Positions 6,312 through 15,743 of a DNA stretch of 35,180 nucleotides are shown piece by piece. The stretch is from positions 1 through 35,180 of the forward strand of contig DVDU01000168.1 in the NCBI GenBank assembly GCA_015296065.1. Reading direction: 5' to 3'. The notes beneath the pieces are model-generated. The model was given only the letters and a program-made list of their open reading frames with translations, made no database searches and was not told the DNA's origin. The DNA comes from Oscillatoriaceae cyanobacterium M33_DOE_052. Lineage in GTDB: Bacteria; Cyanobacteriota; Cyanobacteriia; Cyanobacteriales; Laspinemataceae. Position 1 is the first letter of the stretch. Each line of letters opens with the position of its first letter. The position numbers were made by a program, and so were the translations under genes.

Positions 6312-8552
6312 CTAGGCATCCATACGTAAGGGCAATATAATGGTGAACTCGGTATGAGTTCCCACACCCGTATCTACCTTGATTTCCCCCCGGTGTTGCC
6401 CGACTATAATATCATAAGCGATCGACAATCCCAACCCCGTACCTTCTCCTGGCGGCCTGGTGGTAAAAAAGGGATTATAGATTTTATCTAGGATATCCAG
6501 GGCTATGCCCTCACCATTATCCCGGATGCGAATTTCCACCGCCCCGTTACCATCCACGCCTCTCGTGGTCCCATACTCCTCTTCCGGGTGTAACCGCCTG
6601 GTTTGCACCGCCAGAATGGGGGTAAATTGCTCCGAGGCAGATTTTCTCTTGGCGCGCAGGGCATCGCAAGCATTATTGATCATATTGACAAAAGCGCGGC
6701 TGATGTCCTGGGGGACAAGGTAGCAATCACCAATACTGGTGTCCCAAGTAGTTTTAATGGTAATATTAAAAGTGCCATCTTTGGCGCGCTGACCTTGATA
6801 GGCGAGCTGGAGGGCTTCTTCTAAAAGGGCATTGAGGTTGGCGGCGGAGGCTTCACCCTGTTGGTTTTGGGTCAGGGCAAGCATCCCTTGCACAATGGTT
6901 TCAATTCTCAGACCGTGGTTTTTGATATCAGCAACGCTGTCTTTAAGGTCCACCAGGATTTCATTAATATAATCCAGGGTATCTGGGTCTAATTTGTCCC
7001 CTTGTACCGCCATTTCCGCCATGATTTCTTCGCTCAGTTCTATGGAGATGCCTGCAAAGTTGTTGACAAAGTTGAGAGGATTGCGGATTTCGTGGGCGAT
7101 ACCAGCGGCGAGAGAACCGAGGGAGGCGAGTTTTTCTTGGGCAATGATTTGCTTTTGGGCAGTTTTCAGCTTTTGCAGAGCTTTGATGAGCTGTTCGTTT
7201 TTCTGCTTGAGTTTGCGGGTGCGCTCTTCAACTTTAAATTCTAGGGTGCGGGCGTAGTTTTCTAGTTCTTTGTGGGAGAGTTTGAGGTTTTCCCAAAGAG
7301 TGTAGCCGGTGGTGATGATGCTGGCGCTGGTGAGGGCGAGGATAGGGGGGACAAAGGGGATCCACCAGGTGAGAAGGAAAGCAGTATAAGCACAGAAGGA
7401 GAGAAAGCAAGCGGCGATCGCGGTACGCACAGCGGTTTGGGGCAGAGAAATAGTGGGGAGGTCGTCGTTTTGTTGTCGCCGGAAACTCATCACCCCACCG
7501 ACAAAAGCCCAAATGCAAATCCACACCCATTCTAGGGCATCTGGCCAGGTTTTCAGCAGTGGGCGACCCTCCAAAGCCGCACTAATAATTTGGCTAGTGA
7601 CATGGGCGTGGACTTCCACTCCGGTCATCGGTTCAGGAATGCCCACCAAACTGATACTGTAAGGAACCAGCAAAAAGTCTTTGAGGCTTTTGGCTACAGA
7701 ACCGATGATGACGATGCGATCGCGCATAAATCCCGGCGGCACGTTCCCCGATCGCACATCCGTCAGGGACACCACCGGGAAACTCCCCATCGGGCCACGA
7801 TAGTTAATCATCATTTGGTAGCCCTCGTCCTCCGCCCCCGCGTAACCTCCATCGTGGCGGGTAAAAGGTCTAAAAGTCGCTTTTCCCAGTTCTATGTGGA
7901 TATCATCTTTCATCCGGGGGGAAATGCCTTCCTCTTCCAGGTAAATTTGCGCCAGACGGAAACCCAAGCTAAAAACGATATTGCGCTCTGAGTCGTCCAG
8001 ATACAAAAAAGCCCGCCGAATTTTGCCGTCCGCATCCCAGGGGAAATCATTGGCACTGACTTGCCCGAGTTTTTCCAGGTCTGGTGGCGGGGCGATCGAG
8101 CCATTGTGCGGGTCCCCCACCACTTTCTGGATGCCAATCAAATTGGGCGTGGAAAGGAACACCTCCTTGAGTTTGTCGCTACCTGGATCTACCGGTAAAT
8201 TTCGATAAATATCCAGCCCGATCGCCCGGGGTTGTTGCATCTTCACCTTTACCAGCAGCTCCGCCAACACCGCATCTGGAATCGGCCATTGCTCCACCTC
8301 TTGCAGGTCCTCTTCACCAATACCCACAATCACAATGCGTGGATCCGCCCGTTCCACCGGGCGCAGGCGAAAGCACAAATCTAGAGCCGACAGCTCCCAC
8401 ACCTGCAGCAACCCCGTCCCCCGCATTAACAACAACCCCGCCGCCACCGCAGGAGCCACCACCAACAACCGACGCCAGCGATCGCTTTTGACCAGCGCTG
8501 TATTTTTTCGCATCTCGCGAGCCAACCGGATTAATCCCCGCATCAATATCAC
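6312..8552 (-). CDS. CHASE2-domain sensor histidine kinase
   Basis: Membrane sensor kinase of 746 residues. Order: a membrane helix at about 29-48, an extracytoplasmic CHASE2 sensor (about 55-330, with LDLCFRLRP, GLDIYRNLPVD, VIIGSVAKSLKDFL and GVEVHAHV), three membrane helices (about 340-356, 374-396, 398-416), a coiled coil (about 424-474), HisKA with H487 in GIAHEIRNPLNF, and an HATPase with the N box NMINNACDAL, DNGEGI and GEGTGLGL. The frame can begin at a GTG (8552) or an ATG three codons later (8543); neither has a clear ribosome site. The CHASE2 ligand is unknown. CHASE2, DUF928 and CHAT proteins are often neighbours in cyanobacteria, as they are here. Confidence 0.93.
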   Translation of the reverse strand: MILMRGLIRLAREMRKNTALVKSDRWRRLLVVAPAVAAGLLLMRGTGLLQVWELSALDLCFRLRPVERADPRIVIVGIGEEDLQEVEQWPIPDAVLAELLVKVKMQQPRAIGLDIYRNLPVDPGSDKLKEVFLSTPNLIGIQKVVGDPHNGSIAPPPDLEKLGQVSANDFPWDADGKIRRAFLYLDDSERNIVFSLGFRLAQIYLEEEGISPRMKDDIHIELGKATFRPFTRHDGGYAGAEDEGYQMMINYRGPMGSFPVVSLTDVRSGNVPPGFMRDRIVIIGSVAKSLKDFLLVPYSISLVGIPEPMTGVEVHAHVTSQIISAALEGRPLLKTWPDALEWVWICIWAFVGGVMSFRRQQNDDLPTISLPQTAVRTAIAACFLSFCAYTAFLLTWWIPFVPPILALTSASIITTGYTLWENLKLSHKELENYARTLEFKVEERTRKLKQKNEQLIKALQKLKTAQKQIIAQEKLASLGSLAAGIAHEIRNPLNFVNNFAGISIELSEEIMAEMAVQGDKLDPDTLDYINEILVDLKDSVADIKNHGLRIETIVQGMLALTQNQQGEASAANLNALLEEALQLAYQGQRAKDGTFNITIKTTWDTSIGDCYLVPQDISRAFVNMINNACDALRAKRKSASEQFTPILAVQTRRLHPEEEYGTTRGVDGNGAVEIRIRDNGEGIALDILDKIYNPFFTTRPPGEGTGLGLSIAYDIIVGQHRGEIKVDTGVGTHTEFTIILPLRMDA

Positions 8553-9210
8553 TCTGGCAAGATTGGTTCAACCAAAAACGCCCACCCCATATCTTCCCCA
8601 CTTTTTCCAGATCATTTCACGTTTAAATTACCGCAGCCGCCCCAAACCGTTCATCACCGGAAATCCTTGTCGTCCTTCAGTTAGAGGCTCCCCGCCTCCC
8701 CCCCACCAGGGCTCTCATCCCAAGATTTAACCGCCTTAACCAGCCATAACGGCTGCATGATGCTCCCATTTGAGTATAGAATAAGGGGGTGTAACCATCC
8801 CTACGGGTAGGGGAGGTGATGGGTTTTACCCCACACCTTCACCATTATAAGTATTTCCAGGCAAATTTTTGGGGGGCAAAAAAATCAGGGTGTGACAGTG
8901 CTTGCCCCAGAGCCAGGGATTTTTCCCCAAATGCTCCCATTCCGTGGATAGGGATACAACCCCTCAATGGGGGAAACCCCCCAATATCCGCATAAACACT
9001 GATGCCAAAAACTCAAAAAAAGATTAAAATTGAAGGAGATACAATTATAGCGAAAAAAACAGTAAATAGTATCACCAGCACGAGCCGGAATAGGTAGAAA
9101 AAAGGCGAAATTCCTGCTTTGAGCATAAAATTAACCGGGCTACCTGGCTAACCCAATCTCTGCGGAGATGCGACTGTCTGTAACTTCTAAACAAATAAAG
9201 GAATCCAATT
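8553..9210. other. intergenic region between divergent CHASE2 kinase and DUF928 genes
   Basis: About 650 bases without a convincing gene. It holds a short perfect hairpin, CCCTACGGGTAGGG near 8809-8822, in a stretch of alternating C-runs and G-runs. The octamer-like phrase TGCTCCCATT occurs twice (about 8762 and 8932). The last 150 bases before the DUF928 gene form a leader with an ATCTC-TGCG-GAGAT stem-loop near 9157-9170. I could not assign a clear promoter or a known RNA family. Confidence 0.5.
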
Positions 9211-9948
9211 ATGGGTGGCAACAAATCCCTATTGCAAAAAGCAACAACCTTGTCAGCAGCCCTTTTCCTGGGACTGGCAACAACCCCAGCGCTGAATCTG
9301 ACCGCACGAGCCGAAGTTTTCCAACCCCCCAACCGAGGCGCACCCCCCAGCACCGCTGAAGGCGGCTCCCGGGGTTGCAGCCTTCTCAAAGAGGGCGAAA
9401 AACCCCTCACCGCTCTCACCCCAGCCAACTATATGGCGTTAACAGTTTCAGAACATCCCACATTTTTCTGGTATGTTCCCGCATCAGGAGCATCAAATCT
9501 AGAGTTTACCCTCCTCGATGAAAATGACCAGGAAGTTCTCTACAAAACCACAATTAATGTCAGCAAAACGCCAGGAATCGTCAGCATCAGCCTACCAGTG
9601 GCTCAAGCAGCACCCCTAGAAGTTGGCAAAAAATATCACTGGTATTTGACCAGCATTTGCGACATCTCCGACAGGACGGGAGATGTGTTTATCGATGGTT
9701 GGGTAGAGCGCATCGAACCCACCGCCGACCTCAAAGCGGAGTTGGAAACCGCCACCGCTGATACTTTGCCCTCCGTCTATGCTCAAGCAGGGATCTGGCA
9801 TGAGGCGATCGCCTCCCTCGCCGCACTTCGGGAGCAAAACCCCAACGATACCACCATCCTGACCCGTTGGGAAGAACTCCTCGACTCCGCCAAACTCAAC
9901 CAATTCTCGGAATATCCCCTAATTTCTGCCCAAAAAGCAGTGAATTAA
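9211..9948 (+). CDS. secreted DUF928 family protein
   Basis: Encodes 245 residues. AAAGGA stands about 8 bases before the ATG. A signal peptide is visible (basic start, hydrophobic core TLSAALFLGLATTPALNL, likely cleavage after ARA near residue 33), so the protein should be exported. The rest fits DUF928: RGAPPSTAEGGSRG, LTPANYMALTVSEHPTFFWYVP, a beta-sandwich-like middle, KKYHWYLTSICD with DVFIDGWVERI, and a helical C terminus (WHEAIASLAALREQNPND). The function of DUF928 is unknown; in cyanobacteria it is found beside CHASE2 and CHAT genes. It lies upstream of the haemagglutinin-CHAT gene on the same strand and may be cotranscribed with it, unless the intervening heptamer palindrome stops transcription. 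Confidence 0.88.
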   Translation: MGGNKSLLQKATTLSAALFLGLATTPALNLTARAEVFQPPNRGAPPSTAEGGSRGCSLLKEGEKPLTALTPANYMALTVSEHPTFFWYVPASGASNLEFTLLDENDQEVLYKTTINVSKTPGIVSISLPVAQAAPLEVGKKYHWYLTSICDISDRTGDVFIDGWVERIEPTADLKAELETATADTLPSVYAQAGIWHEAIASLAALREQNPNDTTILTRWEELLDSAKLNQFSEYPLISAQKAVN

Positions 9949-9956
9949 CCCCCATT

Positions 9957-10038
9957 GGTCACTTGTCACTTGTCACTTGTCCTTAGTCACTTGTCTAGTC
10001 ACAAATGACAAAGGACAAAGGACAAATGACCAATGACA
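9957..10038. repeat. dyad-symmetric heptamer repeat array
   Basis: The left arm is made of TTGTCAC/TTGTCCT-type heptamers and the right arm of their complements (AATGACA, AAGGACA), so the whole can fold into a long imperfect hairpin. Related arrays lie at 28666-28752 and 30384-30470, and a shorter one at 19268-19310. Its right arm contains in-frame ATG codons that extend the next reading frame artificially. Confidence 0.8.
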
Positions 10039-10076
10039 AAAGTGCCGTGTCCCTCCCTCCTTGTCCCAGTCCCATT

Positions 10077-13000
10077 ATGTCTCCCCTCACAACCAGGGCA
10101 TTGCTGCCTCTATCTCTCCTCATCCCCTCTGGGCTCTCATTATCTCTCCTAATCTCTTTTGCCCAGCCACTGGGAGCAGAACCAATCCCCGCCGCCGACG
10201 GCACCGGCACCCTAGTCACCCCCGACGGCCAGCGCTATGATATTCATGGCGGCACCTTATCGCGAGACGGCCAAAACCTCTTCCACAGCTTCCAAAAATT
10301 TGGCCTCACGCCGACAGAAACTGCCAACTTTATCTCTAACCCCGATATCCGCAACATTTTGGGCAGAGTCGTTGGCGGCGACCCCTCAATCATCAACGGT
10401 TTAATTCAAATCACCGGTGGCAGCTCCAACTTATTTTTAATCAACCCCGCCGGTATTCTCTTCGGTGCTAATGCCAGTTTAAACGTACCCGCCGACTTCA
10501 CCGCTACCACCGCCACCGGTATCGGTTTCGGTGACAACAACTGGTTTAATATTTTTGCTCATAACGACTACGCCAGCCTCACCGGCACCCCCAGCGCCTT
10601 CACCTTCCCTTCCACACAACTGGGGACAATTATTAATGAAGGCAACTTAACCTTACTCCCGGGCAGCAACCTCAACATCTTCGCCAACACCGTCATCAAC
10701 ACCGGCACCATTACAGTCCCCGGCGGCAACATCAACATCACCGCCATCCCCTCTTCCTCCCCCCTTGACAATGGGGGGTCAGGGGGGGATTACATCCTTC
10801 GCATCAGCCAACCGGGTCATATCCTCAGTTTAGAAATCGAAAACACGTTTGTAGGGGTGATTCGCGAATCACCCCTAGATCAGCCCAAATGGGCCGAACT
10901 CCTCACCGGCGGCGACCCCATCCACCACGCCACTACAGTCCAGAAACTCGATGATGGCACGATTCGCCTCACCGGTTCCCAAACCTCCATCCCCATTGCT
11001 TCGGGGGTGGCTGTTATTAGTGGAAATGTTGATGTAGGAGGGCTAAAGCCCAACTACGAACTGAATATCCTCGGAGATAAAATTGCCCTCATTGGTGCCA
11101 ATATCGACGCATCCGGCACCAACGGCGGCGGTAATATCCACATTGGTATCCCCCCCTTTCAAAGGGGGGTAGGGGGGATGGAGGCAAGGGGGGTCGGTAT
11201 CCCCCCCTTTCAAAGGGGGGTAGGGGGGATGGCCACCCACACCTATATCGACCCCAACACCACTATTACCGCTAACGCCATTAACAAAGGTAACGGCGGT
11301 CAAATTATCATTTGGAGCGACAATACCACCCAATTTCACGGCCAAATCAGCGCCACCGGCACCGAAAATGGCGGTTTTGTCGAAGTTTCTGGCAAACAAA
11401 ACCTGATATTTCGTGGCCATGTTGACCTTTCCTCTGCCAACGGACAGACCGGGACTCTATTATTAGACCCAGAAAATATCATCATCGTTAGTGGCAGTGG
11501 CGCCGCCGATGATGGTGAAATATTAGATAATGAAATCCGTCGTGATGACCCCGGCGCCACCTACACCATCTCAGAAACCGCCCTGGAAAACCTTGATGGC
11601 AATGCCGAGGTTATTTTAGAAGCAACTAATGACATCACCATTGAAAATTTAAGCAATAACCCCCTTACTCTTAGTTTTAAATCAGGCTCCATTGCGTTTA
11701 CCGCCGACGCTGATAACGACGGTAACGGTAGTTTTTCCATGAACACCGGGGACATCATCCGCACTGGGGGCAGGGATATCACCATCTCCGCTGCTGGCGT
11801 CACCACTGGCACTATCAATACCAACAGCACCAATAATGGCGATGCAGGCAATATCACCATCAGCAGTTCTGGCGGCGATATTACTACCGGTCAGCTTAAC
11901 TCTTTCGCTCAGGGTTCAGGGGCGGCGGGGAATGTCACTCTCACCGTCACCGACGGTAATGGCAGCATCAACACTACCTCGGGCGATATTAACGCCGGTT
12001 CGGTAGATGGCATTGGGGGCAATATCTCTCTGAGTACCGCTGGCGGTAATATCACTACCGGCGACCTGATTTCCCGGGCTTCTGGTAGCGGTACGGGGGG
12101 AAATATCACCCTAGAGGTCAACGGTGGTACTGGTGCCATCAACACTACAGCCGGACTTTTGAACGCTCTCTCCCAAAGGGGCCAGGGGGGTAACATCACC
12201 CTGAGTACCGCTGACGGAGATATCGCTACTGGAGAAGTGACGGCAGGAGATATCAACGCAGGCACCTCCGGCAACATCATCATTAATGTTGAAGGCACCA
12301 CGGGCAGTATCAACACCACCGCTAAAGTATTACGAGCCTCTTCCGGTGTCGGGGATGCAGGTTCTGTGACTCTGACTACTGGTGGTGGGAATATTACCAC
12401 AGGGGAGATTAATGCTCGCCCCTCCCCCACCGATGACGGGAAGGGAGGGGATATCACGATTGAAGTGAGCGCCGGTACTGGTGCCATAGATACCACCGCA
12501 GGCGATTTGAGCGTTTTTGCTAATGGCCGCAGTAACGCTGGCAATATCACCCTGAGAACCGCTGCAGGGGATATCTCTACGGGGAATATCAGTGCTTTGG
12601 CTAATGGCGGCGGTACGGCGGGCTCGGTGACGTTGGAGGTAACAGGAGGCACGGGTAGTATTGATACTTCTGGGATTAGTTCTAATGTGGCGATCGACTC
12701 TAACGCCAACGGTGGTGGTAACGGCGGTAGTATTCTTCTCTCTGTCGCTGGCGGCAACATCACCGCCGGGAAGCTGAACTCTGTTGCTAAGGGAAGGGGC
12801 ATCAGTGGCGATATTGAAATCACAGCACCCATTGGCACAGTTAATTTCACCGACAATGTGGATAGCGGCAACTTAAATATTACTGGAACAGAAATAGACT
12901 TCACCAGTGGCAATTCTTCAATTAATGGTAGTGGCGAATTACTGCTGCAACCGGGCGATGACACTCAAAGCATCAATATTGGCACCACGGAAGGCACCCC

Positions 13001-15557
13001 AGGTTTAGATATCTCCGCCACGGACTTAGCGGCTCTCCAAAATGGCTTCACCGCCATTAACATCGGCGTTGCTGAAGGCACCGGCGAGATTACTCTGGGC
13101 GATGATGCCAGTTTTCGGTCTCCCGTCACCATCACTGGCGGTTCCACTCTGGCAGGGCCAAACCGTGAGACTACCTGGACTCTCACCGGTGCCAACCGTG
13201 GCAACCTCAGCGGTTATAGCAATGGCTTGACTTTTACCAACATCGAAAACCTCACCGGTGGCAGCGCTAGTGATAAGTTTGTTTTCAATGCCGGTGCCAG
13301 TTTGAGCGGCATTATTGACGGCGGCCCTGGTATTGACAGTCTCAACTACTCTAATTTCAATGCCTCCTATACAGTTAACCTGGCAGAAAACATGGCCACG
13401 GCTACTGATGGGGTATTCAATATTGAAGAGTTCATCCCCGACAACACTACTACTCCTCCCGACGGTGAAACTCCCGGCGGTGAAACTCCTGGCGGTGAAA
13501 CTCCCGGCGGTGAAACTCCCGGCGGTGAAACTCCTGGCGGTGAAACTCCTGGCGGTGAAACTCCTGGCGGTGAAACTCCCGGCGGTGAAACTCCCGGCGG
13601 TGAAACTCCCGGCGGTGAAACTCCTCTATTTTCTCCTGGTACTCCCTCCCTACCAGCGGTGACGGAACCGGAAGTATCCCCAGTAGTAGATGAGCCGGAA
13701 GTACCCGCAACGACTCCCCCCCAAGTCCAGACTCCGCCTGTAGCTCCCGCTCCCGTTACTCCCAATTTGCCCAGCATCACCTTGTCAGACAGTAATGAGG
13801 TGCCACCGCCTATCACCGCGCCAGTGGTAGAGGTGCCACCGCCTGTGACCGCGCCTGTTATTCCCGTGTTAGAGCCTGTGACCGCGCCAGTGGCAGAGGT
13901 GCCAGCGCCTGTGACCGCGCCAGTTATTCCAGTGCCAGAGCCTGTCACCGCGCCAGTTATTCCAGTGCCAGAGCCTGTCACCGCGCCAGTTATTCCAGTG
14001 TCAGAGCCTGTAGTCACGCCAGTTATTCAAGTGTCAGAGCCTGTCACCGCGCCAGTTATTCAAGTGTCAGAGCCTGTTCCAAACCCGGATGGGCTAAAGC
14101 CCAACTCCGAACCTTTGGAGGGGCTAACGCCCAACTACGAGGGGCTGACGCCTAACTCCGAACTAGGGGTGAATGTTGCTATCCCGCTGTGGGCGCAACC
14201 GCCCCAATTTACGGCTCTCGAAGAGCGGTTTTTGGAGTCTGGGACAAATGGGGATATGACTCCGGCGCCGCCTGGGGTGGAAAATTCGATTCTCCGTTTG
14301 ACGAGCCGGGAAGATATCGGTCTGTTGCTGGCGGCGGGGAATGTGTCGGAAGCAGCGGCAGCGATGGATTTGTTTTTTAGTGAAGAATTTGAGAATTATT
14401 TAGGGTACAAATCCCCATATGCTTATCTGTCTTTTGGGCAGTTACAAAACAAGCTACGGGAGCAGGCGCTGCTCCAGAAGCAGAAGCCAGCAATTATTTA
14501 TATTTTTGCCCGGGATAATCGGTTAGATTTGATATTGGTGCCCTCGGAGGGGAAACCAATTTATCAAAGTGTGACTGATGCGCCCCGTGAGGCGGTTTTG
14601 GCGAAAGTGGTGGAATTGAAAGGGGAAATCGCGAACCCAACGCGCCGCCGCACTACGAGTTATTTGCCTGCAGCGCAACAGCTTTATCAGTGGACGATCG
14701 CGCCTTTAGAGCCGGATTTGAAAAGGTTGGGCATCGAGACGCTATTGGTGAGCATGGATGCGGGTTTGCGCACTTTACCACTGGCGGCTTTGCATGATGG
14801 GGAAAGGTTTTTAGTGGAAAAGTACAGTTTAAGCCTGATTCCTAGTTTTTATCTGACGGATATTGGCGTATCTGATATGCGTCAAGCGCAGGTTTTGGCG
14901 ATGGGAATGTCGGAGTTTCAAGACCAATCACCTTTGCCTGCGGTGCCGGTAGAAGTGAAAAATATTGGGCAAAATTTGTGGTCGGGAGAGGTGTTTCTCA
15001 ATAGAGATTTTACTCTGGCCAATTTGCAGAAGTTGCAGGAAAGCAACAGGAATGGGATTTTACATTTGGCTACCCACGGGCAGTTTCAGTCTGGGCAACC
15101 GGCTAATTCTTATATCCAAATGTGGGATCAAAAGCTGTCTTTGGATGAGATGCGGAGTTTGAACTGGCGGGATCTGAATGTGGAGTTGTTGGTTTTGAGT
15201 GCTTGTCGCACAGCGGTGGGTGATGAGGGGGTGGAGTTTGGCTTTGCGGGGTTGGCGGTGGCGTCGGGTGTGAAGACGGCGGTAGCGAGTCTTTGGTATG
15301 CTAATGATGCGGCAACTTTGGGGCTGATGAGCGAGTTTTATTATCAGTTGCGATCGGCTCCCACGAAGGCGGAGGCTCTCAGAAGAGCCCAAATATCGAT
15401 GCTGCGGGGAAATGTGCGGGTAAAAGCTAATGAGACGGAGCGGGAGCTGGTGGGAGATTTTGGCTCGGTTCCTCTCCCGTCGCCTTTAGCTGATGGTATG
15501 GTTTTGCAGCATCCTTATTTTTGGTCTGGGTTTACGGCGATCGGCAGTCCTTGGTAG
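10077..15557 (+). CDS. secreted filamentous-haemagglutinin-type protein with C-terminal CHAT protease domain
   Basis: About 1826 residues from the ATG at 10077, chosen because it begins the signal peptide (MSPLTTRALLPLSLLIPSGL, cleavage near GAEP); an earlier ATG at 10005 lies in repeat DNA. Order: a two-partner-secretion domain (GTLVTPDGQRYDIHGG, LFLINPAGILFGANASLNVP); a long beta-helix of repeats of the type GNITLSTAGGNITTGDL, about 11.8-12.8 kb; a low-complexity stretch with eleven GETPG units and VTAPVIPV repeats; then a CHAT caspase-like domain with putative dyad H1667 (LATHGQF) and C1710 (LSACRTA). A partner TpsB pore is not in the window. Several dispersed repeats are inserted in frame. 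Probably a cell-surface or released protease; the target is unknown. Confidence 0.9.
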   Translation: MSPLTTRALLPLSLLIPSGLSLSLLISFAQPLGAEPIPAADGTGTLVTPDGQRYDIHGGTLSRDGQNLFHSFQKFGLTPTETANFISNPDIRNILGRVVGGDPSIINGLIQITGGSSNLFLINPAGILFGANASLNVPADFTATTATGIGFGDNNWFNIFAHNDYASLTGTPSAFTFPSTQLGTIINEGNLTLLPGSNLNIFANTVINTGTITVPGGNINITAIPSSSPLDNGGSGGDYILRISQPGHILSLEIENTFVGVIRESPLDQPKWAELLTGGDPIHHATTVQKLDDGTIRLTGSQTSIPIASGVAVISGNVDVGGLKPNYELNILGDKIALIGANIDASGTNGGGNIHIGIPPFQRGVGGMEARGVGIPPFQRGVGGMATHTYIDPNTTITANAINKGNGGQIIIWSDNTTQFHGQISATGTENGGFVEVSGKQNLIFRGHVDLSSANGQTGTLLLDPENIIIVSGSGAADDGEILDNEIRRDDPGATYTISETALENLDGNAEVILEATNDITIENLSNNPLTLSFKSGSIAFTADADNDGNGSFSMNTGDIIRTGGRDITISAAGVTTGTINTNSTNNGDAGNITISSSGGDITTGQLNSFAQGSGAAGNVTLTVTDGNGSINTTSGDINAGSVDGIGGNISLSTAGGNITTGDLISRASGSGTGGNITLEVNGGTGAINTTAGLLNALSQRGQGGNITLSTADGDIATGEVTAGDINAGTSGNIIINVEGTTGSINTTAKVLRASSGVGDAGSVTLTTGGGNITTGEINARPSPTDDGKGGDITIEVSAGTGAIDTTAGDLSVFANGRSNAGNITLRTAAGDISTGNISALANGGGTAGSVTLEVTGGTGSIDTSGISSNVAIDSNANGGGNGGSILLSVAGGNITAGKLNSVAKGRGISGDIEITAPIGTVNFTDNVDSGNLNITGTEIDFTSGNSSINGSGELLLQPGDDTQSINIGTTEGTPGLDISATDLAALQNGFTAINIGVAEGTGEITLGDDASFRSPVTITGGSTLAGPNRETTWTLTGANRGNLSGYSNGLTFTNIENLTGGSASDKFVFNAGASLSGIIDGGPGIDSLNYSNFNASYTVNLAENMATATDGVFNIEEFIPDNTTTPPDGETPGGETPGGETPGGETPGGETPGGETPGGETPGGETPGGETPGGETPGGETPLFSPGTPSLPAVTEPEVSPVVDEPEVPATTPPQVQTPPVAPAPVTPNLPSITLSDSNEVPPPITAPVVEVPPPVTAPVIPVLEPVTAPVAEVPAPVTAPVIPVPEPVTAPVIPVPEPVTAPVIPVSEPVVTPVIQVSEPVTAPVIQVSEPVPNPDGLKPNSEPLEGLTPNYEGLTPNSELGVNVAIPLWAQPPQFTALEERFLESGTNGDMTPAPPGVENSILRLTSREDIGLLLAAGNVSEAAAAMDLFFSEEFENYLGYKSPYAYLSFGQLQNKLREQALLQKQKPAIIYIFARDNRLDLILVPSEGKPIYQSVTDAPREAVLAKVVELKGEIANPTRRRTTSYLPAAQQLYQWTIAPLEPDLKRLGIETLLVSMDAGLRTLPLAALHDGERFLVEKYSLSLIPSFYLTDIGVSDMRQAQVLAMGMSEFQDQSPLPAVPVEVKNIGQNLWSGEVFLNRDFTLANLQKLQESNRNGILHLATHGQFQSGQPANSYIQMWDQKLSLDEMRSLNWRDLNVELLVLSACRTAVGDEGVEFGFAGLAVASGVKTAVASLWYANDAATLGLMSEFYYQLRSAPTKAEALRRAQISMLRGNVRVKANETERELVGDFGSVPLPSPLADGMVLQHPYFWSGFTAIGSPW
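10853..10876. repeat. perfect 24-bp palindrome inside the haemagglutinin coding sequence
   Basis: AGGGGTGATTCG is followed directly by its complement CGAATCACCCCT. It is translated in frame as part of VGVIRESPLD. It resembles the intergenic palindromes of these genomes and looks like an in-frame insertion. Confidence 0.7.
11034..11062. repeat. dispersed palindromic repeat (GGGCTAAAGCCC type), single copy in coding DNA
   Basis: The palindrome GGGCTAAAGCCC (11040-11051) is followed by AACTACGAAC and translated as GGLKPNYEL. Three diverged copies of the same element recur at 14089-14165 in the same gene. Confidence 0.7.
11145..11232. repeat. two in-frame copies of a 37-bp palindromic repeat
   Basis: Copies at 11145-11181 and 11196-11232 are identical, spaced 51 bases (17 codons) apart. 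Each pairs a C-run with a G-run around TTTCAAA and is translated as GIPPFQRGVGGM. A relative with CCCCCC-TTGACAAT-GGGGGG occurs at 10759-10790. The peptide does not fit the surrounding beta-helix repeats. Confidence 0.85.
13464..13625 (+). repeat. eleven tandem 15-bp units encoding GETPG
   Basis: The unit GGTGAAACTCCCGGC repeats with an exact 15-base period from 13464; the eleventh starts at 13614 and is incomplete. Units differ only by C/T at one synonymous position, indicating recent expansion. It separates the beta-helix part from the CHAT part as a flexible linker. Confidence 0.95.
14089..14165. repeat. three diverged copies of the GGGCTAAAGCCC-type repeat in coding DNA
   Basis: Successive units GGGCTAAAGCCCAACTCCGA, GGGCTAACGCCCAACTACGA and GGGCTGACGCCTAACTCCGA are translated as LKPNSEP, LTPNYEG and LTPNSEL. 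They join the proline-rich linker to the CHAT part. Confidence 0.8.
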
Positions 15558-15707
15558 AAAGTTGGGGAGCGATCGATCCATGATTTCTGCAGCGACGAAG
15601 CCATCGGACTTGATATGATTGGCCCTCCATGAGAAAATTTTAGCCTCAATTGGGTAAAATCGGCGAATTTCCTCCTGGCTACGCTGACGGGAAGTTATCC
15701 CCTACGG

Positions 15708-15743
15708 TACAATAGAAGAGAAGATATTTCAAACTTTTTTGAT
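15708..15743 (+). promoter_or_regulatory. arsR promoter with candidate self-operator
   Basis: TACAAT (15708-15713) is a fair -10 box with a weak CTGACG about 17 bases upstream. Just before and into the ATG lies TATTTCAAA-N5-TTGAT (15725-15743). The same pattern recurs, inverted, in the next promoter at 16170-16190, so both are likely bound by the ArsR protein. Confidence 0.5.

Noticed and set aside
9085-9210. Possible riboswitch in the DUF928 leader (CCGGGCTACCTGGCTAACCC and a TGCG-capped stem)
   Set aside because: It recalls parts of c-di-GMP-I aptamers only on the wrong strand, and the conserved core is missing.
13367-14017. Long minus-strand ORFs opposite the GETPG and VTAPV repeats, and 11909-12964 opposite the beta-helix
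   Set aside because: These are mirror frames of GC-rich repetitive coding DNA; they have no start signals and low-complexity peptides.
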